Source of the DNA: Aaosphaeria pasadenensis
Lineage: Eukaryota; Ascomycota; Dothideomycetes; Pleosporales
Length of the DNA stretch: 64,000 nt
Assembly: GCA_022813625.1 (NCBI GenBank)
Contig: JAKLMB010000036.1
Location: 248,001-312,000, forward strand
Direction of reading: 5' to 3'
Shown here: in pieces, positions 22,677 to 35,100 of the stretch
Numbering within the stretch: the first letter of the stretch is position 1
Layout of the letters: each line of letters opens with the position of its first letter
Position numbers and translations under genes: made by a program
The notes under the pieces: generated by a model
Told to the model about the DNA's origin: nothing
Database searches by the model: none
Seen by the model: only the letters and a program-made list of their open reading frames with translations

Positions 22677-25568
22677 GACAAAATTCGATGGCCAGAATGC
22701 TGAATGTATGCTTTGCGACAACGCGGACTTGAACCTGCAAGCTTGAGGTCATTGGAGCTTTGACCATCAATTCGTTGTCGTTGTCTTTGACTGCTGACTA
22801 ACAAAAGCTTGGTGGGACATGCCGAGTCCATCCCATATCACAACTACATGTTGGCTGCACAGCAATGCGAGTAGCATCAAGATGTTTGTCGCTCCCTGCA
22901 GAATCATTACTCTCCCTTTGCTCGATTTGTCCTTGGAACGGTTTCAGTAGAACGGTATTCGTGTCAAGCAGATGTGTCCTCGGATGCTCATCACCTCTCT
23001 GAGTTTCTCAGCGTCCAAACATTCAATATTCCCCCCTTTCACTAATTCAATCAAAAAATTAGCAAGAGTTCGAACATTTCGCTTGAAAGGGAAATCCATT
23101 CGAGTTCTCTGTGCGCGGTGACACGATAGAACTTCTTGAAGAGCAGGGATAAGCACTTGTCCTCGGTCAACTATGTAGCTGTGCTGGGTCCAGCTACCCT
23201 TTGTGACACTTCTGCCGCCCACCCTAGGCATTTCAACATGAGGCACCGTATCAACGTATCAGCGTTGCGTCTTGCCAAAGAGGGAATCCTGCGTCGATTG
23301 TCGTTGGCATGCTTATCTTGTCGTTCCCAGCTCGCCGACCTAGCAGAACTATGGTTGCACCAGTGCACATTTGACCGCAGTCTCGACAGACATTTTCTCC
23401 AACTGCGAAAGCTCAGCGATTAAAGCGAAAGTTACCTTAATGGACTTGTTACATGTACGATAGATGGGCCATGCATCGTGGTCGACCAAGAACTTCGGTC
23501 GTGGCCTGAGCTAGCTGGTCGTGCATCGTAACGCCGTATTGTGATTGCGAAGAGTTTGCAATTCCCACCCACCAACCCATTCCCTAATGTTGTAATTGAC
23601 CGTAAAAGGACCTGAGAGCTACTCGTTCTCTTGTTTTTTCCTCTAGCGTAACGCGGCCGTGCCCGACAGAACGGTCGGTTGATGTTGCCATCTCGCTGCA
23701 TTGCCACGCCTCTGCTTTCCAATATGGCCTTCTCTGATAGCAGGCAACGAGAAGGCAATATTCCAAGCCCCCGAAATCATGCTAGCTTATGCAGGTGCGA
23801 GAAGAAAAAGTTCCATCTTGGGCCATTGGTTATTTGTTTGCTACTCAACTACAGCTGGGCACAGACGCCCCCTTGCCTGATTGGTGGAGTGCAACGAGAT
23901 CGCAGTCCATACGCCCGCCCTTTGCATTTACTTGGTGCATTGATCTCCATCACTTGCAGACACTATAATTCTGGATTGTGTTGGAGGGGTCGCGATGTTT
24001 GTGCTGTGAGCTGTTTTCTTGATGGCACAAGGCTGTCTGCATACTCGCTCACTTTCAAATCAGCGATGATATTAGCAGTGTAGCCTCTTGATATCGCCAA
24101 TTACGAGAAGGGTGTGAACATGGTCTTTTTTACACCGCATTACCAACTAAATGATCTTAGCTAGTTGAAGTGGAGCAATGCTACACACTGGGAGGACCTA
24201 TGTTCTTGATCATCATACGATCGAGACCCCTGATTGCCTCTTGCATCTGTTACTGCATCATAGAGGAGCATCACAAACGGACTACGGTGAATGTCAATTT
24301 GGAATTACAACCACTGGGGGACCAAATCACTACAGATCGCATGCCTGGGGCACCAGCTTGTGTTCCGCAATGACAAGGGGGACAAGCCAGGCCTGCGTAG
24401 CAAACGTTACAGCAGGGTCATGGCCGGTCGCGTCAAAAGTCGATCGTAGAAGCGAGCTGTCAAGCCGAATACCTGGTATGAACACAAGTGTCGTTACGAT
24501 TGTTCGTGTCTTCTCACACTACTTCAAGCAAATGAGTGCTTGTTTCAGTACATTCACCAGTGTGATATGTTGAGCGAGCCCTATATTACCTTCTGGAAAC
24601 TGATCTATACTCCACCGAATTGTGTCTTAACTCGAACTAGTGACACTCAGTCTTGATAGCTCAGGTCCCGAAATACTACATCTTTGGAAGCCTGGGGCCG
24701 AGATTATCGCTACTCATTTGAGTCAAACTTTCATGATCGAATAGATGGACCACTCTCTATGCAACATGTCCAGATATCCCGGCTCCCCGGGTACACAGTA
24801 TATCCTTACGTGTAATCTATGTAACCTTCAAGCAGTGAATGCTTAGAAGCGACCTGGGAAGCAAATCTTGGATGATGGATGACACAAGGTCAATCAAGAC
24901 CTGTCACGTTCAACAGATTCATGATGCAGATTGTTCAATTTCTTGATATGTTCATTATGGCGTGCCCAATCCAGTGTAAATTAACTTGCGTCTCTACGTG
25001 TAATGTGGCACACAGATTTGCTTCCGCTGAATATGGGGGTTAGCAAGCCATCGTTTGTTAGGAGTCCACCCGGAGGCCAATGTGCCACAAAAGACTAAGG
25101 TACCCTGCAGCGATCCGTCTCAGGGTATCCTTTCAATGGTAGGTTATCCAGAAACCGAATACCTTACTAAGGTCGCCCGCCACCTTTGGTGCTATGTGAC
25201 GAACAGTCTTTAAGAGCCTGCGGAGGTACAATCTTGTCACGTCAAAAGGCAATCTACTACCACTATACCATTGATGCAACACCGATTCTCTACTACTTCT
25301 CTTGATCCTTAAATTGATTCTGATTCCGTACTCGTTCATCCGTATCCTCTTCCATACAAAAGGCACTTCTTATCGCAATTTGGCAAACAAATATCAACGA
25401 AGACAACACACGTAATCTTTGGTAGGTGCATCTTCGGTGGGTTTACCTCAACTCTGATGGCTTTATTCTCTGTTTGCTATTTCAAGACGCCTCAGATTTG
25501 ATCGTGACCTCAATATCAACTTTGACAGCATCCATGTATACTGTAATCTAGAGCTGACTGTCGTAGCT
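22677..25568. other. 2.9-kb gene-free region
   Basis: No protein gene is recognisable on either strand. The open frames are short and have no domain features. A tRNA-like piece lies at 22716-22785 on the minus strand, with a B-box-like GGTTCAAGTCC and a 7-bp GACAACG/CGTTGTC pairing. The T stem is 2 nt short, so it is not called as a tRNA. The stretch divides the housekeeping block from the accessory block and contains the promoter of the Zn2Cys6 gene at its right end. Confidence 0.5.
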
Positions 25569-27264
25569 ATGGAACTCGAAGCATACCGCCGTTACCCTCA
25601 CCAGGCATCCTACGACTATCCTGTAGAATGTCCTGGTGCCAATCATGCATCACAAGGTGGTAACGTTGGCCGGCAAGACCCGCGATTATATCCCATGGGA
25701 GCTCCAGGGCAGGGCCCTCGAGGCAGAGGAGTGACCCGGGAGGAAGAAACTCCGCCCGCGTCGAGACGTCGAATATCGGTAGCAGTAGGTTGACATTCCC
25801 TGTCGCCCTGGACTAGACGAAGAAGTCAGTGAATGATGGTACCTGTAAGACTAACATACAGAACAGTGCGGCAGATGTAGACGACGAAAGATACGCTGCA
25901 GCGGTGATCCAGGAGACGGATCAGGTTGTTTCAACTGCAGATCAGCTGGTGTTGACCCAGCTTACTGTCTATTCCACCGCGTGAGTGCTAGCACCCTTTG
26001 TAGTGTTTTAATCTAATAGAACTTCTAGGTCGGCTCGACGGAGGTTTTAGACGCTTTCGAGAAACACTGTGAGAAGCACTGCATGCAGGCGTCGACATTC
26101 CCAAATAACCCGTACTTGAACTTGACTCCAATGGTATCGACTTGTGTCTCAATGCCCATCCACTCTCGCCCCATCAGTCAGCCTCACTATCCTCAGATCG
26201 TTACGAGACAGCCATTTCAACCAACCTGGACGATCCCATATTCTGAAGATACCTCACCAATAGAAGCATACAACCAGGACACCGCAGGTATCTTCATGCC
26301 CAGTACTCAAATGATTTCAAATGTCTACGACCAGGGATATCGCTGGCACCAGGACAATCATAGAGTTGCCCAGAATCTGCGGTGCCTCGAACATGATAGT
26401 GGTTCATCATCTATGTCCAATGGAATGACCCAGATTTCTGCCCCTCCTGTGCATATAGCGGCTCCAGCGGATCCACTTTCTCCATTATCGCCGCTGAATA
26501 TGACCTCAATAGAGTCCGCACTCCCTCTGACTTTGCCCAAACAACCACATCCCCCTCAGAATCAGATGCAGATTCTCGACACTTCGGCTCCCCAGCGACG
26601 CTTACCAATACCCCAACCAAGTTCTACCCCGGCCTCAAGAAACATTGTCGATCAGATGCAAGATCAACGGCTCCGTGCATCATCGATTTCAACCAATGAT
26701 GCGACAACAAAGACCAGCCTATACCGCAAACTACCACTGTGGCCTGCGGTAGGGACAAAATCAGATGTGAAAGTCACACTATCCCAGGATTCTCAATCGC
26801 TCAGTGAAGAAGTTTTGATACCAACTACCGTTCCGGTCTCTGTTTCAATTGCCGAGGAAACAACTGTGGCAGTCGCGCCTGATGTAAAACCCACCATCCA
26901 AGACTCATCTACAACCTTGTCTCAGGTTCCGACGAGTGGTGTCAGCTTCACTACAGCTCCCCTCCTGGAAATATTGCCGGTTTCGATGCCATCAACTACA
27001 TATTCCAACTTCAGAAATTGCCCTTCCACCACAGGCCCGACTTCCGACTTAAGCACCAGCTTTGGACGAAACTCACCGGACAACGCCCCATATAGTCTGG
27101 GGGCTTCTGGGAAACGACATTCTACCGGAACTTTGTCAAGCGAAACTGGAATGTCTCGTTACAATCCATTCAACGCAATAGGACCATATCACCCCTCTGA
27201 ATATCGCAAGCGCAATGCAACTACAAATCGATCGTCAATGTCAAAAGTCAACCCGGCACATTGA
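25569..27264 (+). CDS. Zn2Cys6 transcription factor, left flank of GAG cluster
   Basis: Three exons, 25569-25784, 25867-25980 and 26029-27264, with introns of 82 and 48 nt; 521 aa. The middle 38-codon exon encodes nearly the whole zinc cluster: CGRCRRRKIRC, then CFNC, then a sixth Cys before LFHR (residues 73-106). The exon split hides the domain from simple open-frame searches. The remaining 410 residues are rich in Ser, Thr, Pro and Gln with no recognised fungal transcription-factor domain, so they look like a disordered activation region. A sequence-specific nuclear regulator is the expected role. It lies 1.9 kb from gtb3 and is transcribed towards it, but control of the GAG genes is inference from position only. 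Confidence 0.85.
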
Positions 27265-29140
27265 AGTACCCACCGCATATATTTATCTCGCTGATGCCCG
27301 GTTTGAAAGCTCTCCCGCTCCCCATCTCTTGATGCGGATTCAAGAACGACGCAAATTCATCATCTCACGCATTACGGTCGAAGTTAACATTCAGTATTGT
27401 TATGAACCGCCCTGAATAGGTATCGATATTTCATTCGCTCAGCCCAGTCCGCGAACTTAAACATCTACTAAAGCTTCTCGAACAAAGACGTCGTGCATCG
27501 GCTCTTGTATGTATCACTCGGACTAATTTTCTTGGGCCTTTCCGTTGTTTCTTTTTTCCAGTTTTCATCGATAACATTCAGAGAGTAGTATCAAGTCTTT
27601 CACTATTCTTATGGTTCTTTTCTCCAACTTTCCGTGACCATTCGATTCTGTTTCAACCTTTACACTCAAGTTATCATAAATCTATTGTTTGCGTGGGTCA
27701 TGGCTCTTATAGTTGTAGCGTTCTCTTTCAGTTTCTTTACCTTGGCTTGCTGCACAATATTTGGTATCCACGTCGGTGAGAAGTGCCTCACCTCTGGCGG
27801 ATGATAGATGAGTGATGTGGATTATGTCCACATCTTTTTCCTTTTACGATCTATGTTTGGAAATAATTATAGGCTCAATAACGAATGGATTCAAGACAAA
27901 AGATCATCATCGACTTCCTATGTCGCCAGAAGAAGCTTTCCTCTAGTATCCCTTCAGTGGAAGCGAGCTCGAGCTGTCCTTTCCTCATCCAAGTCCATAT
28001 GCATTGCATATCTGACCGGTGTAGACCCTACATACCAGTTCCCGGTTTCTAACCACGCTTCATACGCCTTTTCCCACCCCGCTGCTTCGTGACACAATTC
28101 CCTCTTCAACGTCCAAGCTACGATTACGAACGCTTACCAGCGGACTTTCGCGCAAAGCGCCCCACGCGATGCAGTGCATCAACTGACCAGTTTCCGCTCA
28201 AGCCCCCACGGAGATACCTCTTTGGCCCCCGTTTTTCTATGTAAAAACAGATCAGAACAGGGAAAAGAAATCAATTTTCCTGCACCCAAGTTTCAATCCA
28301 GCATATGCCGCATGGGCATGCATGCGCCTGAAACACACCGATCAAACAAATTGATGTCTTCGGTCGCACAGGGAACCGCTATTCGGTTGTACACTCATGG
28401 AAAGCGAGCTGTCGTAGCGGCAGCACCCGCTGCAGATCCCTGCACATGAACGGTACGGTAGTATTGGAGAGACTAGCTTGGGGACTCACCATGAAAAATA
28501 TTCGAACACAAGCAGCGGCAGTGCCCGTTTGGGTATTCGATAAGTGGGTGGCAGCGTTGTGATGGTGGGCATCTGGGGAGATTGTGGAACAGTAGCACAG
28601 AGGGACACGGAGTGATTTAGCTCGTCATAGAGGCGGAGAACAGCGGTCTGGGGAAGAGTCGCAAACATGGATTATACCATCAGCCAGTTTCTGTAACTAC
28701 CAAAAATTAAAACTCCATAAAACCAAATCGTAAGTTGCCAAATACAAGTAAATGCGATAGAACGCCAAATGCAACTACAAGAAACGATCCCCAGTTCGCC
28801 TGTACTTTTTAAAATGCCACCCTTTTGCCCACGTCAGACGGAATGTAACAGTCGATAAACGAATCAATAACGGCTGAATACCAAAAGATGTAAAAACTTT
28901 GGAAGGCGAAAGCCAACCAACGTTTCGATACACCTGAGCGAGAAATTTTCAATCCTAACATTTTCTGCCCTGCGGCAAACGACTCTAGTCATCTCATCAT
29001 CGCCACGCATGATTCATTCTCATCACGAAGGTACAAGTACATCATGATTCGTCATCATAATCCACCTCCTCCTCATGGACGACATGAACTCGTACCACTA
29101 CAACTTACAACCCTATGCTCCGTAAGGAGTACTCTGAAAT
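27265..29140. other. Convergent spacer before gtb3 3' end
   Basis: A 1.9-kb spacer between the plus-strand regulator and the minus-strand gtb3 stop. From 27420 to 27800 it is T-rich. The open frames at 27808-28092 and 28174-28449 have no recognisable features. No gene is called. Confidence 0.55.
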
Positions 29141-32100
29141 TTATAATCTCCCATCAACATTGAGAGCGTAGTCTGCAGTTATTACCTCGTTCAAGTGGCT
29201 TCTCGTCCTTACGCTACTTCCTATGCTCTCGGGCTTTCCTATTGCTTGCCTTGCAAGCAGGTTCCTCCTTGGATCCACTTTAGGTAGAACATGAGAGGCA
29301 GGAACATGTTGGAAACCCCCAGCATGACCATAGCCGTAGCCATATTGGACAGGTCGCTTGCCCATGGCAATTGTATTGACATGCCCAGGCGGATGAACAG
29401 CGAGCGCAGGACGAGCATGGATTCTCTGCGGTCGTGCGACATGCAAGGAAGGCACAAAGTATCCGTCATCGAAATCGGACTTTTCAGATTTGGCGTACAT
29501 AACGGATGAGTCAGGCGTGGTTGGGCCCCAGTCATCGCCATATATTGAGGACGGAGAAGAGGCACCGGCAGGCAGCTGATTCAACTGATCGATGTAGATC
29601 GAAGAGAAAGACGAGGTTGTGGAAAGGTGTCGCGCTGCCGATGGTCTAGGGTGTTGCATCTTGTGTAGCTGTGGATCAATAATGTTGCTGGACGCAGTGT
29701 CTGTAAGGATATGTTGGCTTCGCCTCCCTAGAGATAGCATGCGCCCAGGATGCTTGGGCGGAGGAACGCGCTTCTCAATACCCAGCATGTCATAGCATGC
29801 CTTTCCAATCCAAAGCATTTGCTCATGCTCGCGAAGGTAACGCTCACCGCCGAATGACTTTTGAACAATGTTACGTGCCATCATGCCAAGTTTGCGGCGA
29901 TGCTCAGTTTTATCGTACATACGTTGAGTAATGATCTCGACGTCTTTCGGTGTTGGCTTGTGAGGAAGGACAGGAGCTGGATGATTAGGGTCGTCATCCG
30001 CATACTGGGCCCATTCGTCCAGCATGGCAAGCAGATTAATCTGCGCACGGGCAAGGCCGTAGGCATCGTTTGGTGCAACCACTTCGCTGTAACGTTTTCC
30101 GTCATCTGGGTCAGTGAGAACACGGAGTGAAGCACCGACATCCGTACACACTACAGGAGCGCCCGTGAGTGCTGCTTCGCCGAGGGCAAGAGGTAACCCT
30201 TCAGATACCGAAGAGTTGAGGAACAGCCATGTATTGGAGAGAACCATGCCTGGGTCAGCTGCACCTCTTAGAGCGACACTTTGACCAAGACCTTTGCATG
30301 CCAAGATCTCCTGGCACTCAGAAGAGTACACGGGTGATTTATTCAAAGCGCCGTAGATGTCGAGTTTGTAGTCCTTGAAGCCCCATTCGTTGGATATGAT
30401 GTCAGCCGCTAGTAAGGCTGTCTTGATATCCTTCGCGAACCATACATGAGAAAGCATTGTGACCGTTGGCGTTTTTGTCTTGATCTCTGTGACTGGGGAG
30501 AACTTTTGCATATCCGTAATGCCGTTAACAATCGGGTCAACTTTGCGGCGGAAGACATTGCGGTGGGTAACTTGACCCTTCGCGCTTCCAATCTCAACCT
30601 CCCATCCTGGGTTGAAGAAGTCTACCCGGCGGTCAGTTTCTATTCTATAGTATACTATTGTGTTTCTCACCTGCACAAGGAAGGATTTGATCGGCGTGGT
30701 GCAAAATCAAACAGGATGTAAGCTTCATCAAGCCAAGCAATGAGTTTCGAATGAATGGGGGAAGGGTACACATGGCGGAAGAGAGATAGAGGTTAGTCTC
30801 TCGCCATGAAATGGCGTGATCCCAGATCTGAAGGGTGCAGTTGCGCTTGATCTTGCATACAATACCATATGAGGCTGAAACGCTGTGATGTGAAGCCTGA
30901 AATACGCTAGGGATCTTTTCTGGGATTGGAATGGAGAAGATGAAAAGATCTGTTGGCTTGGGTCAGAAATAATAATATGAATAATGCAGGACACTCACAT
31001 CTGAACCATAATTCCAGAGCCGTATCAAAATGTCCAAGAGTAGGAAGTTCTGTCTTGAACCACTCGGAGGGAGGTTGTGCGTTGGGCATATCATCAGCAA
31101 GCCAAAGCTTCCTCCATGTATCTTTGACAATATCGCTAGTCCAAACTTCTTTCCAGTGCCGAGAATCCTGGAAGTAGCTGTTTAGGTTAACCAAAGCTCG
31201 AGTCGCCTGTTTTACGTCCGCTGCGGTCATTGTGATAGCACGAGCGCCGCGAACGAGAGCTGTCAGAGTAGGGATGAAATTTATTCTGATGTCGTCAAGC
31301 GTGGCTTCCCGAACAAGGTGGTCGACCTCGCTATCAAGCTTGTTGGTGAACATGCCATGACAAGGATGCATGAAGTCAAGACCCCACAAGGGAATGATCT
31401 TTAATGATTCGACATTTTCCTCTGTTTGATGCTTGGGAAGGCCAAAGTCGTTGGCGGATTCTACCACCATGTGCCATTTGATAGTACGCAGATTGTTGAT
31501 GAGATCGCGTCGGCATGCAGATACTCCGCCACCTTCATTGGGCCATGTTCCAGTATCAACAGCAATGACGTGAAGTGACGAATCGGTGTCGCGTGCTAAA
31601 GATTTTGTCCTAGTAAAAATGACCGCATCCCCACCCTGCCCAAAGCTGAACAGATCACTCATGCGAACAGCAAGGGGCGTCCAAGCACTAATGTCACTTG
31701 TCAGATCAGAGCTTGCCATAACCGCATCCGCATGTAATGCCAAGTAGTCTTCGGCCTTAAGAAGACTTCCTCGGTCTCTGCGACGCCAATATCGATTTAG
31801 AAGAGCTTCTTTGCGAAGGAGTTCTTCATCGACCCAGCGGATTACGACACCGTCAAGATCGTTACGCTTCTTCCACGCTTTCCAAAGTTGCGAACGAGCT
31901 CTTGAGGTTGAAATCGCCTGACGCCTCACATTTGTTCGAAAGAGGCGGGCGAAGAAACCTGATGTAGCAGTCTTGAATTCCAGAAGAGGGTTCTCATCTG
32001 TGAAAGTACATCGGGTTGGTTTCTTCAATACTCCTAGCCAATCATAACGAATCATGTCGGGAGTGTTGACCGCCTCACCGTTGAGTTTCGTAGTAATTGT

Positions 32101-35100
32101 AGGGTGAAATTTATGATCATACAGCCAGGAGCATTCATAGACATCAGCCCCCTGCACGAATGTGGCTTCATGGACTCGAGGAGTAGGGATCCATCGTTCC
32201 ATCTTCTCGGCATGGCGGATAGGTGGTGCGCACCAACTGACATTGGCAGACATGTGCGGAAGAACGAACTCAGCTCGGAGAAGCTCGTCATCATATTTGG
32301 CGTTCTTTCTGTAGTGATACTTGAAGCGGACCAGATTTCCATGTTGAAGGTAGCTTCCGGACTCGATATGTCCTTTGAAGTTATATTGCACTTTTGCCCC
32401 TGCATCATTCCCACTAACGCAGTGTCTAGACACAGGGATCTTTCCGTTCTGGACTTTGGATATTCTGGTAATCCGCTGCGTCCTTTTTGCTGGGTAGTCG
32501 TAAACGAATTCATTTACAACATCTATACCTTTGTACTCAGTTCTTGACACGACGCGCATGTCTTTTGAATAAGTTGTTATCTTCGTATGACCCCACTGAG
32601 GCTCAGTTTTATGGATGCCCTGATAGAAAACTAGCTTGAAGCCATTGTTATCAGCTGGGTGGACGAATGCGGTTTCTGTTTCGCCGTAGCTCCGGATTAT
32701 GAGCCGGTCTTTTTTCTGTGCGATGAGACTTCCCTGAACAGTCTTGGATAAGGAAGCGATATCCGGGCGTCGGTGGTAAAGAAAGAAGGGCAAAGCTATT
32801 GACATTGTCCAGCGCGAGTAGATCCAGATGCCAGTGAGTAAAAACATCACTGGCTTCGCAATAAACCGTGGAATGTTACCAATCGCACCATTAAGTTCTC
32901 GCTGGTATTCTGAGTCCGCCATCGCGGCAAGAACGAAAAACTTGATCCATGTTCCCAGGGTATGGTAAACATAGGCTACTGGTATCCTGATATAGTTGGT
33001 AAAGACATTAAAGATCGAAATTGCAGAGCGGTTAAGGACGGGGTGGTGTGAGTGCTGTATGTCTGCTGTAATTTGACGATATTCTTTCTCGCTTGTCGAT
33101 GGATTCTCGCGGTTATTGAAGAAATTGTACTTATGTACGATGAGAAACGCGCCCAGGTCGTAACGAGCGATCCTGGAAAGAATTGTGCAGGCCTCTTCCG
33201 CAGGCACGTTCGAATTAATCCATGACATCTCCGTGTTGGAATACGGACCACGTGCTCCTAGACATCTACGGAGGAATAGTTTCCTAGTGTCCAGAGGCAG
33301 TTGATCCCACTCAAAATCGCAATCGTACCCAAGACATAAGTGTTGGAGTAATTCCTTTCGGCAGGCTGTCTCAAAGATCAGTGCTTTGGGATCAGTAGCG
33401 CCGAAGGGCATCGACCGCTTGGTACATTCTGACACAACGTAGTGCTCGTCACTGATTGGCTTGCACATGAGTATCGATTCGGTTACATCAGCTTGGAGTT
33501 TTGGCATTCCAAACATTGTTTGAGAGCATGTGTGAATCAGTGTCTCGGCTATTGCCTGACAATTGCTGCTGACATTCATCTGGGCTGAGGTGGCACCCTT
33601 GGAATCCGAAGCCATGTAGAGGGTTAAATGGCCGTCTTCGTAATGCGAGATTGCCCTGAGATCGGTCTGCGCATTGACTACGGATTGCATTGGGACGATG
33701 AAAACTTTGACGATGCCATTCTGCCATCCGAGAACGATTCTTTGAACCAGATAGGGCATTGCAGGAAAGGCTTGAAGTGCCAATCGTGACAGGGTATCGT
33801 GGGTGCATGATAGTAAGATAGCAGTGATCTGATCACCGGGGTGGCCGAAAGGAGAGACCCTGAAGCGGTTTTCCTTGGGCCCGGAACGGAGCTTATCTAC
33901 AAAGGCTGCTAATTCGCTCTGGCTGAAGGCCTCGTCCGTTCCAGCACCATTGTATGCATGATACTTCTCGTTTGTGGACCAATGAATCTTGTATTGGGAT
34001 GGAAGACCTCTGATGTTGATAGTATCAGTTGATTCAAATCCCTTCTTATGTCGCCTGAACTGTGATAGTATCTCTGAGATTGATATTCTGATATCAAACG
34101 CTTCTGGAAGACCAAGTTTGGCTGTATGGAACGATAAGAATGCAGCCGTCCACGTTGAAACTGCCAAAGCAATGACATTGTCGTATTCAAAATTTGGGCG
34201 CACCCTCTTCAGAATAACTCCAAGAACGAAGCCAACGACGACGGCCGATAGAAGTGGCATAAGCGCGTGAGGGCCTGAAAATATCTTGTTGTACTGATAG
34301 AGGAGTAAGCCAGTGTAGGCACCGACATAGGCCAGGAACATGATCATAGCATCTGACGAGCCATTGAAAATCCAGATCAATGCAGCGCTGAGTGAAAGGG
34401 CCCAGACATGGACGCCAATGAAATGCCCCATGGTCTTCCAATAAAGAAGCCGGCGGAACTTCTTATCATTCGACTTTGCTTTTCTGATGTGGGCTATTGA
34501 CTCAATGGAAACGGGGGCGGACTGCTCCGAGAGGGTATGTAGATGTTGCGCCTTGTAATCTAGGAGGACGGCTCCAATGAGGTAGTATGCCAATCCGAAA
34601 CCAACTGACAATCTGAAGGTCTGATTCAGTGCGGCAGATAGACCTACTAGATGCCCGCCGTGTAACAGATCAAGCCATCGATCCATCAATGCAACGAGAA
34701 AGTATAGGATGCCACAGCCTATCTCATCACCTGCATTGCGCCAGTGGATGAATGAATTATGCAGCTTGATTCCTTTCTGAGATTGTTGCATACTTTCCAA
34801 GGCAACCTGGGTCTCTAGATTCCATGTCGAGCTATATGGTATCGGTCGTTTGGTTTCTGTCAGGCGGCTGTACCAATCCAAGAGGAAGATAGTAGAGTCC
34901 CAGCAGCCTGCAAGTTCTTTCACAAAGGCATCTTTGGTGGATTTCTGCCAAAATCTGCGGTTCTTTTCTTTCATCACGGCCTCATGGAGTACCTTACGGC
35001 AGAGGGCTAGTATTGCAGGCTCGCTAAGCCCGTAGAACAGCTCAGAATCGGCAGAAGACATTTCGGAAAGTGATACTGAAATTCTAGCTGCTTGGGAGTT

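Noticed and set aside
22716..22785. Possible tRNA gene on the minus strand
   Set aside because: The acceptor-like pairing is perfect and a B-box-like motif is present, but only three bases remain for the 3' side of the T stem and no sound D or anticodon arm forms. Kept only as a finding of low weight.
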